In this document: positions 23,898 to 33,649 of the stretch, in pieces
Layout of the letters: each line of letters begins with the position of its first letter
How positions within the stretch are numbered: the stretch's first letter is position 1
Assembly (NCBI GenBank): GCA_050084515.1
Contig: CM114271.1
Span: forward strand, 248,001-312,000
DNA: 64,000 nt
Direction of reading: 5' to 3'
From: Blasia pusilla
Taxonomy: Eukaryota; Marchantiophyta; Marchantiopsida; Blasiales
The notes under the pieces: generated by a model
The model's database searches: none
What the model saw: only the letters and a program-made list of their open reading frames with translations
What the model was told of the DNA's origin: nothing
Position numbers and translations under genes: made by a program

Positions 23898-25005
23898 GCC
23901 CCAACATGCTCCAATCTGTGTGCAATAGGAAAGGACGCCCCCTGATCGGTCTCCTCAAGATGAGTGCGGACGTCAACCTCTCCTTGAGCAACTGAAATGC
24001 TCGCTCCTGCTCATCCCCCCAATGCCACTCGTGATCCATTTTGGTCAGCAAGGTCAGCGGCTTCGCAATCGAACTGAATCCCTTGACGTATCGCCGATAG
24101 AAGTTCGCCAATCCCATGAATGCACGAACACGGCTCACATCTCTAGGGCGTGGAATGCGTGTGATAGCCTCTACCTTTGTCTGCTGAACACCAAGGCCCC
24201 CTGGATATATCGTATGACCCAAGTACTCAATCTGGTTGTAGAAGAACTTACACTTGCCTAGATGTAGCTTCAGCCCATGTAATTGCAATCGTCGAAACAC
24301 CTCCTCTAGGTGTTGCTCATGCTCCTCAACCGTGGCGCTGAAGACTACGATGTCATCAATATAACACCTAGCAAAATCCAGAACAGCCAAGATCCTATCC
24401 ATGACCCTCTGAAACTCAACCGGGGCGTTCTTTAACCCAAATGGTAAGAACCGCCATTCGTACAAACAATCCTTCCCGTGAGGATCGATGCCCCAAAATG
24501 ACGTCTTCTACCTGTCCTCCAATCTGATAGGGAGCTGATGGTATGCGGCTCGTAAATCCAATGAACTCAAGACCTTTACGTGACCAATCGCATCAAAGAT
24601 CTCCTCAGGGGTGGGCATGGCATACCTATCGGACTTCGTCTGCCGATTGATAGGTCGGTAATCCCCACACATCCGCCTATCCGTCTAGTTGCAATGCACA
24701 TCCTTCTTGGCGGGCATGACACTGGCAGATGCATACTCCCCATGCGACATCTCCACTAGTCCTGCTCCGACCAAGTCCTGGCTCCTACTTTGAATCAGAG
24801 CCCTCTCCATATCACTGTGCCTGTAGGGTCGTCGAAAGATCGGCATATCACTCGACAACTCAATGCGGATCCCCGGTCCCTTCAGTGTACCCAAATCCTC
24901 CATGCTAAACGCAAAGCAGCTCCTATAACTCCCGAGGAACTGATGTATTCGGCGCCGCTCTCCTCCTGTCAACTTAGGGCCCATCTCTGGCTCCCAAGTC
25001 TCCAT
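23716..25005 (-). pseudogene. Element 2 reverse transcriptase and RNase H
   Basis: Frame 24685-25005 holds the N-terminal region (FRRPYRHSDMERALIQ, then SVMPAKKDVHCN). After an in-frame TAG near 24684, the homologous sequence continues through a YRPINRQT-type block. A second stop lies near 24510. Frame 23716-24465 then gives the palm with RFLPFGLKNAP, the catalytic YIDD at 24352-24363, the thumb/connection (GHTIYPGGLG, then FMGLANFYRRYV) and the RNase H start (LLHTDWSMLGLGAVL, then YASRSNN). A frameshift near 23.75 kb separates it from the RNase H end and integrase. It is the family's polymerase and is inactive here. Confidence 0.9.
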
Positions 25006-25324
25006 CGTGACTACGGTAGGACTCTTCGGCGCGGGTATCGGTGGTTGCTATGGTGCAACCCCGTCTCGAACAACAACACTCGGCCGCTCTCCTGCAGCCA
25101 ACTGCAAACTCTAATCTCCTCCACGTGCAGTTCGAAACCACGCTCGATGTTGTGGCTATCATCTCCTGCAAAATATCCCAAGAAGTCCAAGGGTGTCTCT
25201 CCCGATCTCCCCTGGTGCGTAGATCTCCTCGGGTGTAGCCCCCAACCACTGCCTCCACCATCTCGGTAGGCATGGGGCTCACCAACGCAACCGTTGTGAT
25301 CTGTCACGATCTCATACGATGTTG
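25006..25324 (-). other. Element 2 linker between methyltransferase and reverse transcriptase
   Basis: Overlapping minus-strand frames (24974-25285, 25011-25307) have no recognised domain. The first begins with a Met/Pro/Glu-rich block that fits a polyprotein linker. The position between two enzymatic domains suggests a spacer or cleavage region. Confidence 0.5.
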
Positions 25325-26310
25325 CTCAGCCACTCCCAAGCTGAGGATCCATATCAAGCACTTCAGGTCCATCGCCTGACCCAAGACATGGCGTCATGAT
25401 GCCTCTGACACTGATGGTATTGCCATCACTCCTGTGGGAAATCCTATCGCTCGCTCTCTCTCGTCGACGTTGGGCTCCACCAACCGCTGAACCAGGTCAT
25501 CCCAAACCAAGCCAGGACCGGCCTCCTTGTATGCATAGGAAGCGGGAAAACTCACAAACGTGGGCAAGGCTGCCCGCGGCCTGCCTACCCTGTTGACCAC
25601 AGTTAGCGGTCGATCATCGTGCCTCACTTCCTGTGATCGACGACCTGGATCCAGAATGGAATCCACTAACAAAGGGGAGGGGCGCTCCACTCTCGTATAC
25701 GCCCTCCATAACATCGCATGGGGCACCAAGTTGGTCCACCATAGACGCGGGCGATGGTCTCTAGAACCTACACTCGCCGCATCCAAGAACACTGCCGGGC
25801 CGATCCAGGCACGCACCTGATGAGCACTAGTCACCACCCGTGACCTGGAGTCTCCTAAGATCGGCACATTCTCCAGAATGTAGGCTGGAGAACGAGGCGG
25901 TGCTCTTGCAATCGCCGTAAGACCCTCAACATCTCCCAAAACAACCTGGACCGAGTGTCACCAACCCCATTTGCCTCGTCCAAAGACTCGATTGGCCCTA
26001 ACATGGCCAACCGACAATGACCAAATCAATGGTCCCTACCGCTCTAAGTCTTGCGCCCCAACAACAAAATATCCTCGGTAGGGAACTCTGGTACTTCAGA
26101 TCGCTGGACGCTTGCACAATAAGTCGGGAAAACGAGGCGTAATTGCGCCACATATCGAGTGCGACGCGCCCGCAACATCATCACTCTCCAAATACATGTC
26201 GGGCCAGACTCGCACTCGCCTGCAAAAGCAAAGACTAACCCGTGCTAATCCCTCCAAAGAGATCTAACACTCGAATACCCTCCTCCGGGACACACCACAC
26301 AATGGGTGTG
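25325..26310 (-). pseudogene. Retrotransposon-encoded C5 cytosine DNA methyltransferase (Dnmt-like), broken
   Basis: About 328 codons between protease and reverse transcriptase match the C5 cytosine methyltransferase fold, which transfers methyl from S-adenosylmethionine to cytosine in DNA. Motif I reads VLDLFGGISTG (about 26239-26274). Motif IV reads IDLVIVGWPC with the catalytic Cys codon at 26001-26003. Motif VI is ENV in SPAYILENVPILGDSRSR (25865-25873). Motif VIII is SRDHRPRLWWTN. The C-terminal target-recognition and motif IX/X region has RPRAALPTFVSFP, ERERAIGFPTG, and VSEAS followed by VLGQAMDL. Lesions: a frameshift right after motif I, a TAG directly after the catalytic Cys (25998-26000), further shifts before 25939, and a TGA near 25393. 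The 181-codon frame 25394-25939 is uninterrupted. Retrotransposon capture of such enzymes is known from a charophyte alga and dinoflagellates. Confidence 0.9.
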
Positions 26311-27380
26311 GTATCCAAGGTGTCATCGTAGCACTCCTCGCTACCTCGGGTTCGTCGCGGACCCGCCACGCTCTGGTGCAAACGCCGCTCCACGCGGGTC
26401 CGATGACGACGTGCTCATCGCTAATCGTTGAAGCTCCTTAGTCGAGCCCCACTGCGGCACCTCTCCTCCACGGAATGATGCAACTACCATAACACTCCTC
26501 TCCATAGAAATTTCAGGAACGGGAGTATCCTCTGCATGGACATGTCCCTCAATGAAATCACTAGGCCAAGTGATGTCACTGCTAAATGCTGCTAAGGTCG
26601 CCATCTCTCCTGGCCATTGCTCGATCACTGCATCTCTGGATCGAACGGGTAATGAGCTAAGGCGCCCATCACCTGACTGCCATCCTGGTCTGGAGGACGC
26701 TGACTCCTCCCAGTAATCCAGGGAAAACCCCATCGGGTATAACACTGCTCCACCAACCAAGACGTCACAGGACTCTGCATCAGTCACTATCGCCTTGGCG
26801 TGCACCACGGACTCATCTGTAGGATATCCCGGGCGAATCCTCACCACGACCTCCTATCAGGTGATATACTGTGTGGTACTCGCTCCACCCAAGGATGTCT
26901 GTAACCGAAATGGACAACGCTCCACATCGGCTCTCGTCAAGCCTAATCCTCTGAATGACGCTTTCCCCAACATCAAGGGTTGCGCTCCTGAATCCAACAA
27001 GACGCGTTGCGGACTAAAAGCTCTACCTCCAGGACTCACCAACTGGAAGACCTCTCCTCGGTTATCTAGCAACACAACACCAAGAGAAGCCATGGCACGC
27101 TCTATCGCGGGTGTAGCGGGCATCTCCGCCATCCTAGCGACCATGCACTTTGCCATGAATCGGCGTGGACGGCCCGAGCATCCGCTCCAAGGGCAGGTCC
27201 ATCACCTCCTCTGCAATCACCTCTGAACATGATGCAGGAACTCCAACTCCGCGCTCACATAGTGAAGCGGCCAGCCGAAAAGCCTCGGCGGGCGTACCCC
27301 CCAACGTCACAACATCGGAAGCAGAAAATAAAGGAGTGCGGTACACAACGGTGGCCGCCCCCAACAACGTGCTTGACACA
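26311..27380 (-). pseudogene. Element 2 retropepsin-like aspartic protease region
   Basis: Frame 26857-27156 contains the active-site motif VLLDSGAQPLMLG, preceded by AIERAMASLGVVLLDNRG. Frame 26341-26847 continues with CDVLVGGAVLYPMGFSLDYW and GWQSGDGRLSSLPVR. Frame 27134-27379 upstream joins the nucleocapsid. Aspartic proteases of gypsy elements are homodimers with Asp-Ser/Thr-Gly per subunit and cleave the polyprotein. Frame changes at about 27.14 kb and 26.85 kb break the reading frame. Confidence 0.85.
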
Positions 27381-27421
27381 TGCCCCTCATGAGCATCAAC
27401 AATAGGAGTCTTCGCACTCGC

Positions 27422-28189
27422 TTATCCCATCGCCCTCCGTGCCTGCACACTAACAACATTACCAACTCTCCAAGAACTTTGTTGAGGACCCATCGTCCTC
27501 ATTGCTTCCGACAACGTGAAAGACTGAGGAAGCCTAGTCTGTCTTTTGGCTTCCCCTCGCTGTGGATCCAACTCTGCGGCTGCTCCACGCGTCACAACTG
27601 CGGCGGCCTCCATCTGTGAAACCCTGCACATCCATCCAGGATCCTCCTGATCTTTGGCTGCTCCATATGATGTCGATGCCACGGATCCGACATCGGGTAA
27701 CCTCAATGCCATAGCGGCAATCTGCTCCTGTAGCTGCTGTATCTGAGCAGCCATCCCAGCCTCACGTCCGCCATCTCCCTCGGCGCATCTAGGTGGTGGT
27801 ACTCTACCTCCTCCACGGGCAACTCCAGCTCCTCGTCCCCCAACGGGACCACATGGTGCACGATCCCTAGGTGCACCCGGACCGGCTACTCGCTCTGGTG
27901 CCCTCTCTAGCCCTCGGTCCGAAAGTAACTCAGGATGTAAACTGAAACACCTGGCGCGTGTATGACCATACCTCTGACAATAGTCACACTGATAACCTCC
28001 TGGTGCAGCACCATCTCCTCCTCCATGCTGAGGCACACGTCCATGACCCTGACGAGTGCAATCGCGCTGATGATGGGCTCCACCACATGACCAACAAGTA
28101 ATAGTAGGCGGCTGCTGCAAAGCCGCATATGAAGGCGCAGGTCTCTGTGGCACGGCCTCCCGATATCCTCCCTGAGCTCGTGGTGCCAC
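27422..28189 (-). pseudogene. Element 2 nucleocapsid with two CCHC zinc knuckles
   Basis: A 255-codon frame. The first knuckle is at about residues 32-44 (Cys-Trp-Ser-Cys, His-His, Cys). The second, canonical one is at 68-81 (Cys-X2-Cys-X4-His-X4-Cys, CDYCQRYGHTRARC). An Ala/Gly/Arg-rich tail and a coiled-coil-like QIQQLQEQIAAMALRL stretch follow. Knuckles bind genomic RNA during packaging. The frame ends at a stop at about 27422, and the protease continues in another frame. Confidence 0.85.
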
Positions 28190-28201
28190 AGTCGACCTAT
28201 C

Positions 28202-28990
28202 TCAGAGTCCACGTTGCTGCATAGGTGGTGTAGACAATCGTGACTGCTCTCGCCCAAAACCCATGGTGGCTACGCTCTCCTCCGCCATGTTGCGCTCAAT
28301 GTTCTCGGCGTTCCTAAAAACATCTCTCAACGTAGGGGAGGTGTTCATAAGAAGCACCCCCTCCCGCACCCGTGTCCGCAGGGTCCGGTCTAGCATCGCG
28401 TACCATGACTGGATAGCCTGAGCCTCTGTCACCCCCTGAGTGACGCTGATCAACCGGCGCAAGTGAGTGTAAGCCTCACGCAAACTCTCACCCGGGCGCC
28501 TCTGGAAGTCGTGGATGCTCCGCAACTTCTCCATCCGTACCCCCTGGTAGCTCGCCCTCAACTCAACAAAGAACTCAACCACAGGGTTGAACCAAGGACG
28601 AACCCGACTAGACGGTGCAACTGCTCCCGTGTGAGTGACTCCTCCTAAAATATCACTAGTGGAAGAGTCAATAGCCTCTCCTAACTCCTCCTCCTCATCT
28701 GGGAACGGCTCTGTCCATGACACATAATGTGGGTCATAGTAGAGCCTCCACACCTCAATCTCACATGCATATCTCTGAGAGAACTCATGGTAATCGTCCA
28801 TGGGCCCCCTCTAAATCTTTGGAACATACCGTTCCATCTTTGTAAATGGGTTAAACTCTCTAGAGTTCTGGCCCATTGGGAGTCTCACCAACTTCTAAAC
28901 TCGCTATAAAATCGCAACTCAATCGTGCCCCTCTCGCACTGAAAACCTATGTCGGTCCTCTACCCCGTCGTCCATCTCAAATGACGCCCA
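28202..28990 (-). pseudogene. Element 2 gag (capsid-like)
   Basis: Frame 28202-28801 (199 codons) resembles Retrotrans_gag. It contains WFNPVVEFFVELRASYQGV, then LRSIHDFQRRPGESLREAYT, then GVTEAQAIQSWYAMLDRTLR and TLRDVFRNAENIERNMA. The N-terminal part (about 28.8-28.99 kb) is in another frame, as shown by comparison with the longer gag frame of element 1 (34582-35175). The product would form the capsid shell. The knuckles follow immediately, after a frame change at about 28.2 kb. Confidence 0.85.
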
Positions 28991-30806
28991 ACTGGTAGGA
29001 CCACTCACAATGTGTGGCAATGTGCTCACAAACTCCTCTACACCCTCCCCCTCGTCTGACGATGACACAGAAGGAGGTCGAGGTGGTCCCTCACGTGGAG
29101 ACCCTCGGAACCTCGCGCCACTCCGCGTAAAACCTCTAGAGCTACTCTCGGGTTCACCACCTCGCCTCTCAAAGTCCCGAACGGACCCCGTGATGATCCT
29201 CCTGCCCCTCTCACCTGATCACTCTGAACCTCGTGAGGAATCCCTCAATCACTCATCCCAAACATGCGGCACTCGATCTACACTCTCTCTCCCCGAGACG
29301 TGTAACGTGCGGCAACACGCAGCGTGGTGCGGCAAATCGACCAGGCTATCATCTCATCAAAAACCTACCCTCAACTCCGGACATCCCACACAGGTCTATG
29401 TCCCCTAGACCACATACATAAATAATGCTCTCAGCATCCACACACCCAATATCCCCAAATAAATCCCAGAATCCCTCACACGTGCACGGTAAAGGACCAG
29501 AATGGGTAACCTGAACACATGTCGATGTCGCTCCTCAGCAACTGCAAATCTCGACCCCAACTCGATCGTGGAGACAACTCCTCCAATCAGCAAGTCATAC
29601 TCCTCCCGTACTGATGCTGCTCAAAACTCCTCAATAGAAAGTTCGGTCCCAGCGGAACGGTGCGGCGTTGCAGGCGGCACGGAACGGCTACGAACGAGCA
29701 CGGCCCTCGATGGTGGGATGCGGCACTCGGCGGCATACCATCCTCAATCAATAATAATCCCACACTCTGCTCCACAATGATGGTGCGGCTCGCGATCGAG
29801 CGGTGCGGTGCGACCCACGAGCGCACGGGCGTGGCAATCGGCGGCTAGCGTTGCGACTCACGGGGTCACGCCACGATACTCGATCGTCGTCGGCGGCTAC
29901 CAATCACAACATAGCAGCATGAAATCAAAACTCAAACACCATAACCGAGGTCATCCGCCATCGGTTGATGAAGAAACTGCGATGACGGTGGCGGCCAAAA
30001 CAAAGTACGTGGTGGCGACGCAAGTCAAGGAATCAACGAACGTCGTGGAAGACCCTCCACTCCGTAATGGCGGCGATGGCACCCAAAGGGTGGACAATGG
30101 ATGGTGGACCGTTGATAGTGACGGTTGACCGCTGATGGTGATGGCCGACTAATGACGGTGATGGTTGACCGTTGATTGTGATGGTTGACCATTGACGGTG
30201 ACGATTGACCGTCGACCGTTGACGGTGACTATGATGGTGGCGGCTGATTTAGGGTTTGCACAATTTAACCCTAAAAATCGCCTAGCAATGGCAGCTTTAC
30301 AAGATTGACCATAACTTTTTACTCGCAACTCTAAATTCTGCATTGTTTGTTGCACATCGTGCACAGCTTCACAATCTACGCCAGCATCAAAAAATATTTA
30401 GAATCAAACATTTCAGTAAAACCTGACGGGGACTGTCGTAAAGCCCAATGTCTCTTTCTCCTACACCAAATTCGGCAGCGCTCCCGCGCTGATTTCTCCC
30501 AACGAAAATGTAACATCTATAAAAATACAAATCAGAAAGCTACATGGTGCTCCCGAGAGCACCAGCATGGGGCAACCCACCCCCATACTCAATCCCTATG
30601 AGAAATTGGGCAGCGCTTCCGCGCGCCACTCTTCCACACGAAAAATCGGCAAATGCAACGAATAATGAAAGCAGCCCTTGCTCCGGTGAGCACTCCCATG
30701 AGCCGCTGAACGGGGAACACGGTCCCCAACCTGCAAAAACAACGAGTGACCAGCGAGCTCCCCCATGAAGCCCTCTCACTCTCTCATTCTCTCATTCTCT
30801 CTTTGT
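28991..30806 (-). other. Element 2 untranslated leader
   Basis: About 1.8 kb separates gag from terminal repeat B with no recognisable gene. Its outer 450 bp is clearly homologous to the leader of element 1 (36.68-37.15 kb), with shared GCCCAA-GTCTCTTTCTCCTAC and CCCATGA blocks. No tRNA-complementary primer-binding site is visible at the junction with B: the coding strand reads ACAAAGAGAGAATGAG there. Confidence 0.65.
30090..30240. repeat. GTTGACCGTTGATGGTGAT minisatellite in element 2 leader
   Basis: About seven imperfect units of roughly 20 bp, each containing GTTGACCGT or GTTGACCAT followed by TGA-GGTGA. A shorter related run lies near 9420-9440. The unit is absent from the element 1 leader, so it probably expanded after the copies diverged. 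Confidence 0.7.
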
Positions 30807-31317
30807 AAAGTAAGATCCAATCTCTCTCTCCACCATCTCACAACATAGCTCTCAAAGGTGTGCACTCTCTCTCATGTCAAACCAAACCCACTCTCCTAAT
30901 GAGAGGCTTGGGTTACACTCACAAAGCGAGGTACCATAGCTCCGCCGCCTCATGCCAAGAGGTTCAACAAAGAGAATGAGCACTCAAGCTCTCTTTCCTT
31001 GAGGTATACCCCTCCCCTCTCCCAAGCTCTCTCCATGGTAACCTATTCTCCCAAGTCACCTCCTTGGCTCTTGACCTGATGTAGGAGGTCAAGGGCCACT
31101 TACCAAAAATAGTAAGTCGATCATATACTCAAAATGGTACTTACCTAAAATAGTAAGTTCCTCAATATGGCTCCAAATGAGCCGAAACGAAGGGGAAACC
31201 TGCTATCTCAAGTTTCCAAGGGCCTCAGGAGGTCACCCTCGACCTACTGGGCGTGTCCTCCACTACTCATGAAGGCGCTCTATTAGATCTCACTGATCTA
31301 TCCTAAAAGACGTGACA
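30807..31317 (-). repeat. Element 2 terminal repeat B, 5' copy
   Basis: This 511-bp segment is nearly identical to 21113-21623 and ends GACGTGACA directly against the target duplication. On the coding strand it starts TGTCACGTC. Segment A is missing on both its sides, unlike at the other end. It should contain promoter and R regions. Confidence 0.9.
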
Positions 31318-31321
31318 CTGA
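31318..31321. other. Target-site duplication of element 2, right copy (CTGA)
   Basis: Second copy of the CTGA found at 20981-20984. The element 1 integrase sequence resumes here with GAAAGATGAGGCACTAC. Confidence 0.9.
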
Positions 31322-32510
31322 GAAAGATGAGGCACTACATGCATTCTACCATCCCTCCAAACTCGCAACACATGTATCCCCTCCCACTGGAACGATGTGG
31401 CTCGATGTAGGACTGATCCCGCTCTCTAGCACCCACTATGTTGGCAACGCTACCAATACACAAGTACTCCAAGACTACTCCATCATCGTGAATGTCTCGG
31501 CCACCGGTCGTCTACTCATCCGCCTCTGGATCTTAGGACTCTCCATCAGACCTTGCAACCGACCTCTGAACAACTTGGCTCTCTATATCCGACAAGCCCG
31601 AATAGGCTAATGCGTGTCATCATGGCACCAACTCCTCATCACCATGCCAACTCTTGCCATGCCAACGAGCTCCAGTCACATCTTGCACACTCGAGCATGG
31701 GTTACGGCTCAAACCATCTGCATCGTGGTTGAGCGTCCCAAGTATATGCACCACTTGGAAGTCATACTCTTGCAACCAAAGAGCCCATCCTGCAAGGTTT
31801 CTTGTAAGCTTGTCCGACTCCATCAACCACTTAAGTGGCTGATGATCAGTAATGATGGTAAAGGGGTAGCGGAAAAAATCACATCTAAAATGTGCGACAG
31901 CCCACACAACATCCAAGCACTCATCCTCATACGAGCTATACTTCGCCTCAGCATCGTTATTCGAGCGACTAGCGTAAGCCACCACGAACTCTCTACCATC
32001 ATCGTCATGTTGGGTGAGCACGGCTCCAAGCCCCAACATGCTCCAATCTCTATGCAATTGGAAAGGACACCCCGTGATCAATCTCCTCAATATGGGTGCG
32101 GACGTCAATCTATCCTTGAGCAGCTAAAATGCTCTCTCCTGCTCATCCCCCCAATGCCACTCCTGATCCACCTTGGTCAGCAAGGTTAGCGGCTTCACAA
32201 TCGAACTGAAACCCTTAACGTACCGTTGATTGAAGTTCGCAAATCACATGAATGCATGAACTCGACTCACATTTGTAGGGTGTGGAATGCGTGAAGTAGC
32301 CTCTACCTTCATCTGTTGCACACCAAGGCCCCTTGGGTATATCCTATGATCCAAGTACTCAATCTGGTCGTAGAAGAACTTGCACTTGCGAGGATGTAGC
32401 TTTAGCCCATGTAATTGCAATCCTCGAAATACCTCCTCTAGATGTCACTCATGCTCCTCAACAGTGGCACTTAAGACTACGATGTCATCAATATACACCT
32501 ACCAAAACAC
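31322..32510 (-). pseudogene. Element 1 integrase N-terminus, RNase H and partial reverse transcriptase
   Basis: Frame 31620-32108 gives RNase H (APILRRLITG, then DWSMLGLGAVLTQHDDDG, YASRSNN, and TDHQPLKWLM) and the start of integrase (QVVHILGTLNHDADGLSR). To the right, the reverse-transcriptase thumb and palm can be followed back to YIDDIVVLSA near 32.48 kb. There the homology ends abruptly, and within a few bases at about 32.51 kb the sequence becomes the methyltransferase start. The N-terminal half of the reverse transcriptase is deleted. Confidence 0.85.
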
Positions 32511-32630
32511 CACGTGTACTCTTGCCTGCAAAACAGCCGCTAACCCAGTGCTAATCTCTCCAAAGAGATCCAACACCAAAATACCCTCCTCTGGGATGCG
32601 CCATACAATGGGTGTGGTATCTAAGGGCGT
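32511..32630 (-). pseudogene. Element 1 methyltransferase stub (motif I only)
   Basis: The minus strand encodes EEGILVLDLFGEISTGLAAV followed by LQARV, homologous to the start of the element 2 methyltransferase. It then runs into the reverse-transcriptase YIDD block. The catalytic Pro-Cys, ENV and C-terminal motifs are all missing, so one deletion removed the enzyme core together with the reverse-transcriptase N-terminus. Motif I itself has one Gly changed to Glu. Confidence 0.85.
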
Positions 32631-32639
32631 CATCATAGC

Positions 32640-33640
32640 ACTCTCGGCTACCTCGGGTTCCTCCACGCGGTCTCCACATGCTCAGTGGCTAAGGGTCAAA
32701 GCTCCTCAATCGAGCCCCAAAGCGGCACCTCTCCTCCACGGACTGATGCGGCGACCATCATACTACTCTCCATAGAAATGTCAAGAACGGGAGTATCATT
32801 TGCATGGATATGTCCCTCGATCAAATCACTAGGCCAAGTGATGGCGCTGCTAAATGCTACTAAGGTGGCCATCTCTCTTAGTCGGCGCTCGATCATCGCA
32901 CCTGTCAATCGAATGGGTAATGAGCTAAGGCGCCCATCACCTGATTGCCATCCTGGTCAATATGACGCTGACTCATGCCTGTATTCCAAGGAAAACCCCA
33001 TAAGGTACAACACTCCTCCACCAACCAAGCCGTCGTAGGACTCTGCATCATGACTCATCTGTAGGGTGTTGGGGGTGAATCCTCACCACAACCTCCTGTC
33101 GGATGATAAAGTGTGTGGTACTCACTCCATCCAAGGATGTCTGTATCCAGAATGGACAACGCTCCACATCGGCTCTTGTCAAGCCAATTCCTGTGAATGT
33201 TGCTTTCCCCAACATCAACGGTTGTGCTCCTGAATCCAACAAGATGCATTATAGACTAAAAGCTCTACCTCCTTGACTCACCGATTGGAAGACCTCTCCC
33301 CAGTTATCCAAAAAAATAACACTAGGAGAAGTCATGGCACGCTCTATCGTGGGTCTAGCGGGCATTTCCGCCATCCTAGCAACCGTAACCTGCCATGAAT
33401 CTAACGTGGCCAGCCTGAGCATAAGCTCCAAGGGTAGGTCCATCACCTATGAACGTGATGTAGGAACTCCAACTCCACGCTCACACAGGGTAGCGGCCAA
33501 CCAGAAACCCTCAGCGGGCGTACCTCTCAACGTAATAACATCAAAATCAGAAAATAAAGGAGCACGGTACACAACATCCTTTATTGTGGCCGCCCCCAAC
33601 AACGTGCTCAACACATGCTCTGCTGAGCATTAGCAATAAA
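32640..33640 (-). pseudogene. Element 1 aspartic protease region
   Basis: Frame 33048-33242 starts MLDSGAQPLMLGKATF, the protease active-site block. Frames 33249-33446 and 32696-32908 match the flanks of the element 2 protease. Several stops and shifts are present. Confidence 0.85.
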
Positions 33641-33649
33641 AGTCATTGC

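Larger units (their letters stand above)
20985..31317 (-). mobile_element. Ty3/gypsy element 2 (inner, younger) with DNA methyltransferase and PHD-tailed integrase
   Basis: A 10,333-bp element inserted in element 1. On its coding (minus) strand the order is terminal B (31317-30807), leader (30806-28990), gag, two CCHC knuckles, aspartic protease, C5 cytosine methyltransferase, reverse transcriptase with YIDD box, RNase H, HHCC-DDE integrase, PHD finger, polypurine tract, and terminal A'-B-A (21753-20985). The two B copies differ at only a few positions over 511 bp, so insertion was fairly recent. Stops and frameshifts are nevertheless present in gag-pol, so this copy is not autonomous. The ends are TGTCAC on one side and a slightly mutated CGACA (now CGATA) on the other, compatible with TG...CA integrase ends. 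Confidence 0.9.

Noticed and set aside
24790-25269. Plus-strand frame of 159 codons inside gypsy pol
   Set aside because: It is the antisense shadow of reverse-transcriptase and linker sequence on the minus strand.
25394-25939. Reading the methyltransferase segment as a host DRM or MET1 gene exon
   Set aside because: It lies colinear between protease and reverse transcriptase on the same strand, and partial copies occur at the same position in two further gypsy copies.
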